Source: Diadema setosum | Taxonomy: Eukaryota; Echinodermata; Echinoidea; Diadematoida; Diadematidae | DNA: 64,000 nucleotides | NCBI RefSeq assembly: GCF_964275005.1 | Contig: NC_092704.1 | Location: forward strand, 13,288,371-13,352,370 | Reading direction: 5' to 3' | Part shown: in pieces, positions 1 through 14,215 of the stretch | Layout: each line of letters begins with the position of its first letter | How positions within the stretch are numbered: the stretch's first letter is position 1 | Position numbers and translations under genes: made by a program | Notes under the pieces: model-generated | What the model was told of the DNA's origin: nothing | The model's database searches: none | What the model saw: only the letters and a program-made list of their open reading frames with translations

Positions 1-2939
1 AATCTTTACTCTAACCTTATCACCATCTACAGTATTTAGCCGGGGGGGGGGGGTGTAATTGCCCTATACGCCCTGCACAAATTACACCATTATCGTATGC
101 TTTACATCACGTTGTATGAAAAACGATATAAACACTGCCTGACTGTGCCAGACTCTGTTGCAAATTTTGGTAATGCATGGGGCGGCGGCAATATCAGTAG
201 ACGGATGTCATCAGCGCTTAATTTTTCAACTTCTTCTCTCTACGATGACTATCAAATTACCTGCAAATGAGCGGTCCTTGTGTACAGCACCAGACAGACA
301 AATGCCACTTAACAGGCTTTTCAATAATTTTACTGGTAAATGCATCTACGTATTTTATGATGAGCAGATCCATATTACATTTTGGATGTGGTAATTTTAA
401 AGGGAAAAAAAAGAAGAGAAATAATGCCTCCAGCACTCTTCGGTATGGAGGCATAGGTAATGGAAATCGTGTTGATGCATGGTAACAACGAATATATTGT
501 CTGATTTGTTTTGTTTTGCTTTGTTTTTATTTCATGCTGGTGTGTGACCACATAAACATCGACAGGACTTTCCTTGCAATAGGCGAGAATGTGAATGGAA
601 AAAACAAACAAATTTTGAGACTGACAGCAAAAAGACATTGTAAGTGTGCAAATAAAAGCCAGCAGATACTCATCAAAAAAGTGCCCGGTTAAAAATAATA
701 CAATAATAATAATAATAATAATAATTTCATACCAGTGCAGTGACAACTATCGTACAACAAGCAAATTTCCACTTTGTTTTGGAAAGTATGTCCTGACAGT
801 ATACCACATCATAATTTACTCGAAATTCTCCTACAAAAACCTGATCATAAAATGAAGTCATCAAAACGGCTGCCTACAAGGGGCCAATTCAACGTAACTA
901 ACATCTTACGATTATAATCTTGGAAATTGTATATTTGAGGAAAGCAATTATTGTATCGCAAAAAAAAAAATGTAACTCTAGGGATAGCTTATCTGTTGAG
1001 ACAGCGGCGTACAGCACATTTAAAAAAAAAAAAAAAAAAGTCTTTGGAACCTGGGTGCAAACGGGGGCAGAGGAGCTGGCATCGCTTCTCCGGGTATCGC
1101 TATGTACATTTTGCAAGATGATGATGACTGTAAATTGGTCACTGTTCGCTGGCAACAGATTTAAAAATTTATGAACATATCACTTCTGTAACAAAGCCTG
1201 CGACGATTTTTACCCAATCTCATTCACTGTCATTGGTTATTGCAGGAAGATATAATAATTGATGACGTAATTTGGGTATTGTTCCCGAAGAGGAATTCTA
1301 GATAAATTCTACGTGTGAGGATGTAAGGATCTACACTTCCAAAATGTATCGCAATATCCCGTCTTGTTATAAGCGATACTTAACACTTCACCCTATATCC
1401 ATCCATCATCTGAAAGTCTGAAACAAACATAGAAGCTAATACCTTGTCATAATAATTCATCGTAAGTTTCTCCCTTCGTGCACAGATGGGGCTCCAATGT
1501 GTCATGTTCGCCTGGCCTCATTCCTAAAATCCATTAGAAATGTCAAATTACGTATGAATGTATTTACAAATCAAAATATGGCTTTGAATTTCAGACTTGA
1601 TTTAATTCTTCACACGAGGGTATGCTCTGAGCCGGTCGCTGTTGGAGGCGGGACAAAATACACGAAACAACAACAAAAACAACAACAAAACCAATACAGA
1701 TTGCTTTACCGCTGTTATAGAACGGTGACTGCTCTCTCATATTATTTCCTCTTCTGCGAAGAGTTAATAAAAAAAGATTGCATCTTATTACGCCAGGAGA
1801 GGGGAGGAGGAAATTCCTAACGTAATTTGAGAATACATGACATCAAACTCACGGGCAAATAATTCCACTACAGAGTGCAAACTCACTCAGTGTAGGAGGA
1901 AACTGTTTGTGAGTCATTCGATCGATATTTGGACAAGGTTGCATTTTGTTGAATTTATTGCTGAAGCGCAATGTCATATTTATTGATGTTGACATCAGAA
2001 TGAAAAAAGCGACTCATTCCAGAAATCGTTAAGGATACCAACATGCATTATTGAACCAATATTTGGACTTTCTTTTGTAATGTGCTAAATCATTTCCTTG
2101 ATCAATATTTGTCAGCCTTGATGATATGTCCCAATATAAAGTTGGCAAAATATTATGTGTCGTTTGGGAAACACTGACCTTGTATCCTTGAAACGGAAGT
2201 TGTGGTTCGGGGATGTTTGGATACATGTACTTATGAATACTCGAGTCGCAAATGTAAAGTCGTTTATGTCACAGAAAATCAAAATATCCCCCAATAATCT
2301 CGTCCAAATGATTTGGGAATTGCCCCTTAAGACATTATAATTCAGATCTCAAATTTTCTTTCTTCTATTTTCACGGAGTACATGTATATGGTAGTAACAT
2401 AAGGCGTTACTTGTTGTTTGTTTATTGGGGAAAAGCGCAGATTCCCTGGAATGGTCACAAGCTGAATCATGGCAGGTAAGAACTTTGCTTACATAGCTTC
2501 AGCCTATTTGATATTCCACAGACCTTTCTACAAGCAAACAGTCACAGTAACTATGCAAATAGAACGAAATAATGCATATGTTATACATCCTCTAACGGCC
2601 CTGGTAATTTGCGAGAGCTTTTAGCAATGTCCATTAGAGCTTTTGTAACTTTGCGGTTCCGTTTTAGGCACTGCGCACTCATCGTAAACGGAAGGTTGGT
2701 TAGACGCAGTGTTGTGTTATAGTAAAGAAGCAGTGGTAAGTGGTATTTGAAACAACATTATTCATGAAGAGGAAAAACAGTTTAGATTTATAAGCAGTGC
2801 GTCTAATAAACCCGATGAACAATGCCTAATTTCATCCGGGTATTTCATCTCCGTGCGCGAAGCATGGTTTTGCGGCAAGTTGTGCTTATACAATACATGG
2901 GGGTATCCTTACGCGATTTCACTTTACCTATCACATCCG
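1..2939. other. gene-free stretch
   Basis: I see no supportable gene here. Open frames are short and show no family resemblance. Contents are AT-rich sequence, a poly-G run near 43-52, an (AAT)n tract near 700-725, and A-runs near 960 and 1020. If the integrin gene at 25.3 kb has a very long first intron, this may be intronic; otherwise it is intergenic. Confidence 0.6.
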
Positions 2940-3310
2940 TGGTGGAGATGAGAATTGGGCTTTTAACTTTTTTTCGAGAAACCAAGAAAACACTTATGAA
3001 ATTGTATACAGAGCATACCATTTAAGAGGAATTCAAAGTTTATCTGATGAAAATCGGGTTTGGAATGACTGAAACATCAAAGAACAAAGTAAAACAAAGC
3101 GATCGTAATAAAAGGTGGGTCCCACACTTTATTAGAATCGCCGTGTTTTGGATATCTCAGCCATTTCAAAACCAGTTTTCATTAAATAAACGTTGAATTC
3201 CTCATGGAATTACATGCTCTTTCGTATTTCATAAGAGGTTTCTCATTATCTCACCAACAAATGTCAGAAACCTAAAATTAGGTCTCAACCAAAACTATAC
3301 GATCCCTTTC
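2940..3310 (+). mobile_element. palindromic MITE family 1, copy 1 (5'-truncated)
   Basis: This matches the family whose complete members lie at 20,498-20,889 and 34,226-34,617. Shared landmarks are the GGATATCTCAGCCATTTC block near the middle, the block resembling GAATTCAAAGTTTAT, and the end 'CCCTTT'. The left terminal TTAAAGGG is missing. There is no coding capacity, so it is a non-autonomous foldback element. Confidence 0.75.
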
Positions 3311-3889
3311 ATGTCCGTCTTCCCCATCCACCGGGGAGGTAGGAAGAGACTCTTAAACGATGTAAGTCGTCCGAAGCACGTAAAAGTTCCAATGTAATCG
3401 TGTCTGTGTGATTATAACCACTCCCACATAGTTCGCGTGCAATGGGAAACATGCAATAAAGATCATGTGAAAGCACTGTTCTACCTCACATCGGAGAAGT
3501 ATATCATTATATCCAATATATAAAGATTGTACATGTATCTGTTACTATAGAAAGCTACATTTCAAGTGCACGCTTCGACTCAGAATTCAAGACATAACTA
3601 CAAGTAAAGTGTCTTGAAATTGGATATACCCTAGTACAAGGCACCAAGGCTGTATATTACAGAGGGGAATCCAAACTTCGTTTTTCTTCTTCTTCTTTTT
3701 TTCATGGAGAGACAAAATTAATATCATCACTGCTTGAACGTCTTGTCAAAAAGCTATGAAAATGAATAATTGAGAAAGAGAAAGGGGGCGTAGAGAAACA
3801 TAGAAGATACTAGTATTACGCCTCTGTTTTTAGAAGGTATACAAATATTTATTTACTCGCAACGCAGGGATGTTTTAGTTTCTTTGCTG

Positions 3890-4075
3890 TAGAACCACTG
3901 CAGAAACATTCACAGCATGAAACTTTCGCGAATAACACTGGCACTCCCATGCTTCGCATGGACCAAAACTTTCGCGTGCATAATATTTATTTCGGGAACC
4001 TTGGCTCCTCCCGAAATTCGCAGAAGCTCCATGCGTGCACGCGAAAATTTTTATAGTTTCACAGTATAACAGGCC
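3890..4075. repeat. TTTCGCG-rich interspersed repeat
   Basis: It contains several copies of TTTCGCG and its complement, including short inverted pieces around CATGCTTCGCATGG. It resembles, but does not duplicate, the element in INSIG intron 5 at 42,878-43,121. Confidence 0.4.
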
Positions 4076-4606
4076 CATACATATTATCCTGCTTTCACTG
4101 AAACACTCCCTTAACCTCTGCGGGCCAGCTTTGGTTTCAGTGGGCGGAGTCAATATCATAATTCATAATTTTACGTTATACCAATATCACTTGACCTCAG
4201 GACATCCGGAGAAACAGAGATGGGAAAAAACACAGTAGGCCCATTTCTGCGAGCGACTTCCACCGCGCAAGGTCAAGATGCGAAGGAAAATTGTATCATC
4301 CAAACAGAAAAAAAAATTATAGGCAGTCCCGTTTGCCTACTCAACAAATAGCATTAAAAATATGTCACAGTATTTACGCACTATGGTTTTACAATGCTAT
4401 ATAATCTTATATTATTCTATAGAGAGGCTAAGACAGACTTTGCCCCTCATAATCTGACGCAGCATGCTGTACAGTAAACATAATTATAAGAAGTGAATTT
4501 TGACGAATTTTGACAGATTGCACAAGCATGCTAAGAAGACCAAATAATTATGCACCACAATGCAGCATTGTATTTAGATCTGTATCATATTACCTCATTG
4601 TTCACC

Positions 4607-4634
4607 CCCCAACACACACACACACACGCACACA

Positions 4635-4666
<32 letters not shown>
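4607..4666. repeat. (CA)n microsatellite
   Basis: An interrupted CA dinucleotide tract preceded by a short C run. Confidence 0.95.
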
Positions 4667-4668
<2 letters not shown>

Positions 4669-4689
4669 CTTGCCGCTATAGAAAAATTG

Positions 4690-4832
4690 GTTCAACTTTG
4701 CACCATTCAGACCAGTGTCACGATGGGAGCACAAAGGTGCCATTTTCTGGTCTGAAAGGTGTAAAGTTGCACCCGTATAAGGTGCTAAATCCCAGTGTGA
4801 CATTGGTCTGCGCCGTGCAAAGTTGAACTTAT
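4690..4832. repeat. inverted repeat, hairpin of about 140 bp
   Basis: The left arm begins GTTCAACTTTGCACC and carries CAGACCAGTGTCAC. The reverse complement of the right arm reads GTTCAACTTTGCAC and then CAGACCAATGTCAC, so the arms pair with few mismatches around a short loop. It is probably a small foldback element. No terminal target duplication was identified. Confidence 0.65.
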
Positions 4833-5883
4833 TTTCTTAGTTTGTAGCCTATATAGGCAAGTTTGTCTCTTACGGTGGAAATTCCATTCTGTGTTCATGT
4901 TCATTATATTCATTCGATAAGTTAAACCAAACAAACAGAGCACTACAAGTTCGTTCAATCAGAGCATTAACTGGGTTTGAAAGCTTCGCGAAAAAGTGAT
5001 ATCGGATATAATTATGCAAATTACACACAAAAGGTGATGAAACAACTTGTCTCAAAACTTTCGTTTGGATTGTAAAACGTATAGAATATAAATAACATTT
5101 TTCATAATTATAACCATGCTCTTCTGTCATTAATTTTATTATCTTCTTCCGTTTGCAAAGTCATCATTGGCTATTGACAAGCACAACATAATCTAATTTC
5201 GTTTAGATTGATATTCAAATGAAAGATCTGATCTCCTCTTTTTTGATTCATGCATGAAAATGTCAATCACATGCACGAGAATGGGAACATTATGAAGCCA
5301 TGACAGAATATCCGCTTTCGAGATTTAATTTTAAATGTGTGATAATCACTGCTCTGGGTAATGAACAGGCAAAGCCTCAAAACCAATCATTAGAGGTTTT
5401 TGTTTTGAACCCGGTATTTCTGGTTTATCTCGTAGGAATCATTTTCCATGCATTATCTATTCTGAAGTATTACAACACTTCAGAGGTGACGTACATGTAC
5501 AGTGACCTATACTCGTATAAGAAGTATCCTCGCTGAGCACAACTTCTGGGAAGTGCAGTATTCAGCTTGTTTTACAGGCTTTACATACAAGTTGCTGTGT
5601 CCTCGGCTTCTATTGCACGAGTAAACAAGTATACGCAGATCATTGTCAGGCCTAATATATACGTGTTTCAGTGGAATCGAACTACGATCGAAGAAAGAGA
5701 TGGAATGGGGTCATTACGAGGTCGAATTAAAACGCCTTCTGCGTGATTTTATATCCATCAATCATTGCTTATTATTTTACAGGCCTACACAATCATATTC
5801 CATAATATGAGAGGTCAGGAAGAATTTCAGTAACAAATTTCCTTGGAAGCAATAATACAATAATGATACGACTATAGTATAGT

Positions 5884-5919
5884 GTGCGTGTGTGTGTGTG
5901 CGCGCGCGCACACACACCA
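5884..5919. repeat. (GT)n(GC)n(CA)n mixed dinucleotide tract
   Basis: A self-complementary GT-GC-CA tract, of the alternating purine-pyrimidine kind that can adopt Z-form DNA. Confidence 0.9.
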
Positions 5920-7155
5920 GAGGGTGCTTTGTAATTATCGTTATTAATGTAATTTTCTTTATCATTGCTTCATCGATCATCACCAGAATTATTGAACATG
6001 GACTAGATGCAGCTGTCATCTGCATCTTCACAGGGGCACGCACTGCTAATTAGCAAGTAACTTCAGTTTTGGATTTCGCGTGTTATAATCGTTCCAAAAC
6101 TTCAAAATAGGCGGCAATGACATCACATGAAATTTAATTCCATTCAATCTACATGTATTTCCAAAAGCATGCTGTGAAGTCTGTTCCTGGAAGCCAAGAC
6201 TAGGGGATAATCTAGCGGTTGGGAAAATGCGATACCCTCTTGACACTCTTGCCGGGATCACTCTGTCGACGTTGATGACGAAGACGAGCGCGTGTGAGGT
6301 TGTCGTGCACAGGAGCTCGGGAGGAAGCGCGCGAGACAATGTGTGACTCATCGCGCACGAAAGGTCACAAGAGAGCGCGAGAAATATTTCTTATAACAAG
6401 TAGACGTGCATGGTTCGTTGTCAAGAGTTCGAGAATGAATGAAGTCAACTGGAAAATAATGTGATGGACTATACGGGCGTGTCAATCGTTCATATTACAT
6501 TTTCTCCAAAATCAACTGATCTGTTGCTGTTGTAGTCAGTTTTCCATGGTGCAATAAACATCAAAAGAGAAGCGGTCTTTTCCCGAAATCTGTATTGTGA
6601 AGCAATGTAACAAATATATTGGAAAAGGGAAAGGACATGGATAAAACAGATACTTAAAGAATCTGATCTCTTGAGCATCATTACGTCACACAACATGGCG
6701 TCCGTATTATTGGCACCTTAGAATGGCCGTGTCAACCATTTTGAAGGTGACGTCACTGCTTCGAAATGTTTTGAACGCGGCATGCAAATATGTCTTTTTA
6801 TTTCGGAAAAAAAAAATATTTTCATAACTTTCCTATAACGGTGACTTTCGGTTTATTATCATTACTTGCACAGAGATACGGGATGGTTCTTGAATGTTTT
6901 CTAAAACTGCTGATTGCTGTATTTACGCTCGTAATTTATGTTGTCGACAAGTAATTGACATTAATGATGTGGTGCTTCAAGTTCAGAGGACGGTCAGATT
7001 GGGGCGGGTGAATTGTATTATGTACCAGCAAATGAACTGGAAATGTCGCATCTCGAAATAGAGAGAAATGTCATGTTGCTACGTTCATCATGGATTCACG
7101 ACGGGTATGAATTCAAACGCCGGGACTCTTCAGTAGTATCTTTCTTATTGATTAC

Positions 7156-7156
<1 letters not shown>

Positions 7157-7186
<30 letters not shown>
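7157..7186. repeat. poly-A run
   Basis: An uninterrupted A tract of about 30 bases. No retrotransposed gene body could be recognised to its left. Confidence 0.9.
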
Positions 7187-7188
<2 letters not shown>

Positions 7189-8406
7189 TATAATCATAAT
7201 CAAAATATTCCATCAAATGTTCCAGCCTGATGCGAATTAACTGGATGGGAAAAAATGGCATCGCCATCTGCGAATAAATCGTGCGTCAGTGTGTCAGATG
7301 TTGTGCGTGCATTGACCGCGTATATATCGCTACTAAATATAGTTTGCCCGAGATTTACGGTTATCAAAGTGGACAACACGCCAGCAAACTTGACCTTGAA
7401 TCAGTTGGTCCCAACTAGATATCATCAGGGAGATGTTGGGAGAGAGAAAACTTGTTGCTCATCTACAGTTATCTTCCCTTCACAATACCATTGTTGGCAT
7501 TCAAGTGCTAATAATCCTATCGCGATTTCTGACGTCTGGTCTCATGTAGTCCTGCTGCTATGTCATTGTACCCTTGCATCAACTGCGACTGGCACGCACG
7601 CGGGAAGAATGCATGCCGCAAACCACAATGAAGAACGGCGAAGCGAAAGAACTGTCGTAGTATTACCAACCAAAGAGATCGAAACAATTGAATTCCCATG
7701 GTTTCGTGGTCGAGACAAGTCAGCTTCTTTCACAGCTCTGCTTCCGTGTCACAGTAATCCTAAGCTAATCCTGTAAGCTGCTGAAGAACCTACTGTCATA
7801 GAACACTACAAATCAACTTGGAAATAGGGAAATGTTGAGCGACGAAATTATACGGCGTTTCATGAAAATCTAACGCATCGCTGGAGATGGCCCATCGATA
7901 GGGTGAAGAGGAAAAGGAGAATCCCCTTCGCCTCCCTGGATAAAGAGTTGAGCTTCCATGCAGGTAACCGCGGCATAATCTCCTGATCGACTTCCGCTCC
8001 CACTCCATGAAATTAATATCATATCCAAGTTTGAAAAATTGTTTTTACGGCAGACATCAATCATTTTTTTTCTCAGATAACCAGAAGCTCCGTTTCGCAG
8101 CACCCTCACCCCCATCTGTAGCAGACTGATGGTAGGTACCAGGAGAGCGACATGTCGAATTAAATTTTGTTTTCCATTCTTTGTTAAACATAGTACGGCC
8201 TCCCACTGTCGGAATGAATCAATGCATTGAATCTGTAATCATTCCGTTCCCTTCGATTGACTAGGACGTTTTCAAGTCGAATCAGACAGTGTACATGTAC
8301 GTGTCTGCCTTCGCCATTGCCGTGAACATAATTTTGCTTTATTGTGACTGCATTTCAATAGTGATACATGATGCATTCATGCCGTAGATCACATCGGAAT
8401 GCTGAC

Positions 8407-8418
8407 ATCACCCCCCCC

Positions 8419-8452
<34 letters not shown>
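8407..8452. repeat. C-run plus (CA)n microsatellite
   Basis: A C homopolymer followed by a CA dinucleotide array. Confidence 0.95.
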
Positions 8453-8453
<1 letters not shown>

Positions 8454-9566
8454 ATTTCCACATACACACACATGCGATCCCTCTGGCCTCGAAACTGAAT
8501 GTCATATATCATCATTAATGCAGAGTACACCCTGTAGGGAGCGGAAAAGAAAACTCATCTTTCTGTATACACTGGATACTTGTAAATGCATAATAAATGG
8601 CAGACTGATGTATCATTGCTCATCCCTTCGGCCATTCCTTCAGTTTGAGAACATGGGAGTTTCGTTGCTACCATTTTTTGTTGTTGTTGTTAAAGTGTCC
8701 AGTTTGGGGTTTTGTACAAGTCGGACGAATAATTTTAGCTAGAAATGTGAAGAAATACTTTACCCAGCGCTCACTGCGACTAGATGAAATGCTCCACAAA
8801 AACAAACAAACTTACTTTACGGCCGATTCAAATAGTGAAATTTAGTGCATGACTTCCCCCTGGGCATGACCTACGCTTTTAATGAGTAATGTTTGCTATG
8901 AAAATGACAACAATTTTGGAGGCTGCTAAAATAGAGGCAGGGGGAAAGAGCCAATATGGGGGGGGGGGGGAGGTAGGAGAGGGAGAGAGAAAGAAAGAAA
9001 GAAACTCATGGCAATGCACTATTGCCAAATTGGCAGCACTTCATACAAGCACCTCCCAGAAACGCCTTTCAACACATTTCAGTCCCACACGCAGCGATTG
9101 GCGATGTCATCACGGCATGATGGCACCGCAGTTCTCACGGCCAGTTTCCTGTGTAAATGCTGTCGATTGAGATTCGCCAAGCGTCAGTTTTCCTATAACC
9201 AGTCAGTGTGTTGGCATACACCGTCATGCGACCAAGATGCCACAAACTAATATTAATGTAAGAACTGCATGTGAGTTTACGTGAAGTTTTTAGTATCCAA
9301 TTGTGATTATTATACTATTATCTTCACTTGACACTTTGTGTAACCAAAAGATGACAAACGTCAAGACAGATATTAGTTGTTGGAGTATAGTGGTAAATAT
9401 ACTATAATGATAATGATACTGATAATCACAATAATCCGATGCAGTGTCATTTACCCAATGCATATAGCCTCTTCTGTGTTAACACTGCTCTCCCAGCGTG
9501 CTCTACCATTATCATTGTTACCCCCAGCAGAGCAAGGCATATTTATTAATATACCCATTCATATGT

Positions 9567-10134
9567 TTAAAGGACAAGTTCACCTTCATTAACATAAGGA
9601 TTACGAGAATGCAGCAATATTAGTAGAACACATCAGTGAAAGTTTGAGGAAAATTGGACAATCGATGCAAAAGTTATGAATTTTTAAAACTTTTGTTTTG
9701 GAACCGCTGGATGAGGAGACTACTAAGGCTCGTGATGTCATATGAGTACAACAGTATAAAGAAAATGTAAAGAAAATTCAACATGTTTTCACTTTTTTCG
9801 CATAATAAAAGAGCACTTGACTTGCCTCTTTCTAAAGGCAATGGGAATAATATCACCCATAACATAATATGTCAGTAACGAGTCAAGGGAATTTGTACTT
9901 TTTTTAAAAGATGAAATTTTGTGAAATTCTCTTTATATTTTCCTTATATTGTTGTACGCATGTGACATCATACACTGCAGTAGTCTTCTCATCAAGCGGT
10001 GACTGCACAAAAACTTCAAAAATTCATAACTTTTCAACGGATTGTCCGATTTTCCTCAAACTTTCAATGATGTGTTCTACTAATTGCTACATTCTCTCAA
10101 TCCTTATGTTAATGAAGGTGAACTTGCTCTTTAA
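9567..10134. mobile_element. palindromic MITE family 3 with TTAA ends
   Basis: A 568-bp foldback element. It starts TTAAAGGACAAGTTCACC and ends with the matching inverse (GGTGAACTTGCTCTTTAA). The arms contain complementary blocks such as AAAGTTTGAGGAAAATTGGA on the left and its near-inverse TTTTCCTCAAACTTTCA on the right. Both ends sit on TTAA. There is no transposase ORF. In my recollection the end 'AGGACAAGTTCACCTTCAT' is widespread in marine invertebrate genomes; that part is prior knowledge, not shown here. Confidence 0.85.
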
Positions 10135-11202
10135 TGGGTCGATACATTGTGACGTCGAATTTTACCGAGAACAAAAATTGCCCAATGAGATTTAAAGAAA
10201 ACGATTTTTACAATATTTAGAACCATGTGTGTCTTATCCTTTTCCCTCGCAGGAGCTCTAGATAATTCGATCGTTTATTTTGTCATCTTGTTTATTTGCA
10301 TGATCTTTCTAAGCACAGTAATCACTTTAATAGCTTACATAAATTATAACAAAATCATAATACATGTAGTAACAAATGCCCTTGGGAGTTTCGAGGGTGG
10401 TATATCGTGTACTTGCAATCATCATATAAAATTTCATGTCTGATACAAAAATAAACGAAGACGAAAAATGAACCCCATCATTTGTGTGTCTGTGTGTGTT
10501 TGTGTGTGCGTGCGTATATACGGATATCCACTTCCTCTAACAGCATGTTGATATCATGCATTTACAATCATTATTTTTTGTTTTGTTTTATTTTATTTAC
10601 ATTAATTTAGTATTTCAATTTTGAGAGTTTGTTTTCAGTTCTGTACTCTCTGCGTGACTTTTACTTAAATTGTTATTTGATGTACTTTTAAATCCATATT
10701 TTTGTAATGACGAACAGTATATTATACATGTTTTTATCTTATAGGGATTGTTATGGAATCAACTGTTTCTTTTATTTATTTCAATATAATAGCTGCCAAA
10801 AATTAGTTGTTACAGCTGTGTTACATGTATTTAACTTTTGAATTTAAGCTTGTTTTATGTGTTTAGTATCGTTCTGTATTTGTTGTGTATACATGATATT
10901 TGTTTTTACTCAACATGTATGTATTTTTCGCTTTTTACCGTTAAGGTGGACCGATATGGAAACCAGCTCTGCTGATCAGGGTGTTCCATCCCATGAAGTG
11001 GTAATAAATTCATATCAAAATCATCATATAATATACAATGTAAACTGAGGCTGGCTCATTTCTGGAACAAACATGAAGGAAGACGCGAAATGAATCCTAT
11101 CTTCTATATATTGTGACAAATATAACCACTTCCTCGAGTACTTCTCACGTATTTTGAATAAGATGGTGCACCTTGGTCAATACGTGTATAATGTCATTAT
11201 CA

Positions 11203-11210
11203 TCACACAC

Positions 11211-11251
<41 letters not shown>
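11203..11251. repeat. (CA)n microsatellite
   Basis: A CA dinucleotide array about 45 bases long. Confidence 0.95.
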
Positions 11252-11253
<2 letters not shown>

Positions 11254-12989
11254 TGCCTTTGCATTGCATTTATATCATTGTATGACCCCATTCTTGGGTA
11301 AACACATCCCCGTGGACTTGCCCTTTCACCGGAAAAGCTACCGGCAGATTTTGTTAATGCGGTCTCTGAAGTCCTTCCGTCAAGAGAAATTTTTTTTCGG
11401 GGGTGTTGCTTCTTTTTTCTTTTTCTTTTTTCGGGTTGAAGTTCGCCAAAAAAAAAAAAATATCACGACATAGAACCTTACACAAATCACTCAAGTCGTT
11501 TTCATTGCAGTGCCTGGAGTGATAAGAGAGAGTATGTGTACGCTTACACGAAGACACAAAAACAAACATTAGTACATCACACGTAGGCCAATTATGACAA
11601 CATGTACAGTTGCCTTCCTCTGTACTACAGTTTTTATAGGTTATCCATAATTATAAACCGGTAATTAAGCGATTCTGAGTGTCAACGTTGAGCTGCATTC
11701 ATTATAGCTTCATCTACCATATCTCATGTCAATTCCGAAGGCAGGTTTCCGGTTTCTGTCTAAGCAATTTCTAACAACCGTAAGTAACTGTGCAGACCCC
11801 TTCTGGTCTGAACTGAACAATGAACAGAATGAGATCACATATAAACAAAACAATAAAGCACGGAAAGGCGGGAAAGAATCGACTGCTCCAGAGTATAGTC
11901 ACTATATAAGTCTAATAATTATGTCAAATACAATCTATCACAACTGATCTTGTGTTTACGTGTAACTATAGACGTATATCATTTATTTTGTCTGGGTTAT
12001 ACAGTGGCGCAAATGTCAACAGGAAAGACCCGACGAACAAGAGAAGTTGAGAAAATAATACCAGAGGCTCTAGACTTTCCATTCCAAATTTCATAAGATT
12101 ATGCCTGTACAATGGCATTTCTTAAGATCTCGAGGGAGAAGAGGAATTTGCCATAGTTCAGGTTTTGATGATAACCAAATTTGAAGACCTAGACCTTTAA
12201 TAGGGGATTATAATAAGGAACTCATGCACGCGTTTGCATTCATAGATTAAGCCAAATCATTGTTGTGTTGTGGTTACTATTATGTATTTGATGCCGATTA
12301 TCGATGAGGAAGGAATAATTTATCAGACATACCACCTCTTTGCAGTTACAGAGAGGGGAAGAGAGAGAGAAAGGAGAAAGAGATGGGGAGAGAGATATAT
12401 GACAGGTGTGTGACTAACAACCAGTCGGTTAAGAGCCGCCCACATCCAGAAAGGATATCTCGGCGATAAATAATCATCATTTTCCTCCTGAAAACTCACA
12501 TTTTCATTTTCCGACAAGTTAAATTCCAGAACAGAGAAACTGGCTATCAGGTGAATGCACAGATTGAAGATGAAGATACGAACGAGGTGGCAATTTTCCT
12601 AGCAGCAATATAGAGGGGAAATTTGACTGTTAGGTTAATCCCCAAGAGTATCTTGCATCAGCATAGTACTGCTATATGCTGCAATAATCTACCGGGGAAA
12701 TCCCACAAGGCTCATGGCTAACTCTCGGTGTATAATTTCGAGTAGGGCCTTTACAATAGTGTCCCTAAAATTGGAACGCAGAGTGTAATACAAATCGTAT
12801 AGATCTACTGGATAATCTCAGTTCGTACTTAATTTTAACTGTATGCACGTGCCAAGACGTATAGCACGTGTGCATTCAACACAGATAAAGCAGGTGCGAA
12901 ACCCATGCATTCAAAGCAAAGGCCATGCAATGTGTCACCTGCATATCGCAATATGATTACAGTGGGGTTTTTTTTTTTTCCTTATGTAA

Positions 12990-13660
12990 GTTCATCGACA
13001 CTTTGACCTTTGACCTGTCCGACTTCATCCCTATGTATGTATGTATTCGATCTTAACTGGCATCTTAAGGTTATGTACATGTACCTGAAGCGTGAGTTTG
13101 GTCATACAATGTGGCTCAAAGCTGTGGAAAATATTGAGCATTTATACGTGTACATCTTATGTTATTGACCGTTTGACCCTATGGACTTGTCGAACTTCAT
13201 CCATATTCGAACTTGACCGACATCCTAAGGATTTTTACCTTAGTTGTGAGCTTGGTGGTCATAGCTGAAATCAGTAGAAAGCTATGGAGAATACACCACG
13301 ATATCCCTGTGAGTGCAGCTTGTGCACATTAGGGCAAGTTCGCTGACCTTCGACCGTGACTTTGCCTTCGCCAATAATATGTATACTAACTTGACCGGCA
13401 TTTGATGACTTGTTCTACCGTTTTGCTGTTGATAATTGGGATTGACACGATTCAGAATTTCAAACCATGGGAAAGCCCGTGACCTTTTACCTTATGGCCC
13501 ATAAGTTTCCCTTGAGAAATTTTAATCCGGTAAGACATGTAAAAATTTATTCAGGCATTGCAGAGATATGGTGGGAAATATGACATTTCAGCATTTTGTC
13601 TTGACCTTCACACGCTCAGTAATCGGCACAGCTTCATATGCCTTAAGTTTCATTTGGATA
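12990..13660. repeat. diverged interspersed or tandem repeat rich in TTTGACC
   Basis: It has repeating blocks with the phrases 'TTTGACCTTTGACC', 'GACTTCATCC', 'TTGACCGACATCCTAAGG' and 'GAGCTTGGTGGTCATA'. At least two units of about 170 bases recur (near 13,010-13,140 and 13,165-13,310), suggesting an old tandemly organised interspersed repeat. No ORF is convincing. Confidence 0.5.
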
Positions 13661-13714
13661 CCTTAAACACGTCGTCCACAGAATCGAGTACGGATGGACG
13701 GACGGACCAACAAC

Positions 13715-13812
13715 CCGGTCTTTTATTCTCAGATTAATGATCCTTTCGGAATATCGAACCATTTCATTTTTGGATTGACGAACCTTTCGAAATAACGAAC
13801 TGTAACCATGTG
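13715..13812. repeat. short degenerate copy of the TTCGGAATAACGAAC family
   Basis: Contains 'CTTTCGGAATATCGAACC' and 'CCTTTCGAAATAACGAAC', degenerate versions of the 16-base motif arrayed at 28,620-28,885. It ends in GTAACCAT, as that copy does. Confidence 0.6.
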
Positions 13813-13874
13813 TGGCCAGAACTAGAATATATCGGGAAATCATGAGTGGAATCTCAGGACGATCAAGCTTGAAA

Positions 13875-14215
13875 TTAAAGGGAGGGTAGATAGTATTGGT
13901 TAGGATGAGGATTGAGCTTCTAACTTTTTTTGCGAGATACTAAAAAAAAAAAAAAAAAAACCACTTATGAAATGAAAGAGCATGCAATTCTAAGAGGAAT
14001 TCAAAGTTTATTTGATGAAAGTCGGTTTTGAAATATCAAAAGAATTTTGAGATATCCAAAAAGTCAAAGACATCCTAATACAAGATGGGTCCCGCCTTTT
14101 ATTATCACTCCCTTTTATTTTGATAATTATTCCAGCCGTTTCAACACCAATTTTCATCAAATAAATTTTGAATCCCTCTTAGACTTACATGCTCTTTCAT
14201 ATTTCATACGTTTCT
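13875..14215 (+). mobile_element. palindromic MITE family 1, copy 2 (3'-truncated)
   Basis: It starts TTAAAGGGAGGGTAGA and continues with the family's conserved middle (two inward-facing ATATC...CAGCC-type blocks). The right terminal CCCTTTAA is missing and an A-run interrupts the left arm. Confidence 0.75.

Noticed and set aside
6046..6351. 101-codon minus-strand frame in a CpG-rich patch, possible first exon
   Set aside because: No family resemblance and no convincing donor.
7255..7776. ATG-initiated 173-residue open frame on the plus strand
   Set aside because: Longest frame of its region with a good start context, but no recognisable domain, low-complexity neighbours (poly-A just before) and no splice or family support. 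Chance frame is the simpler reading.
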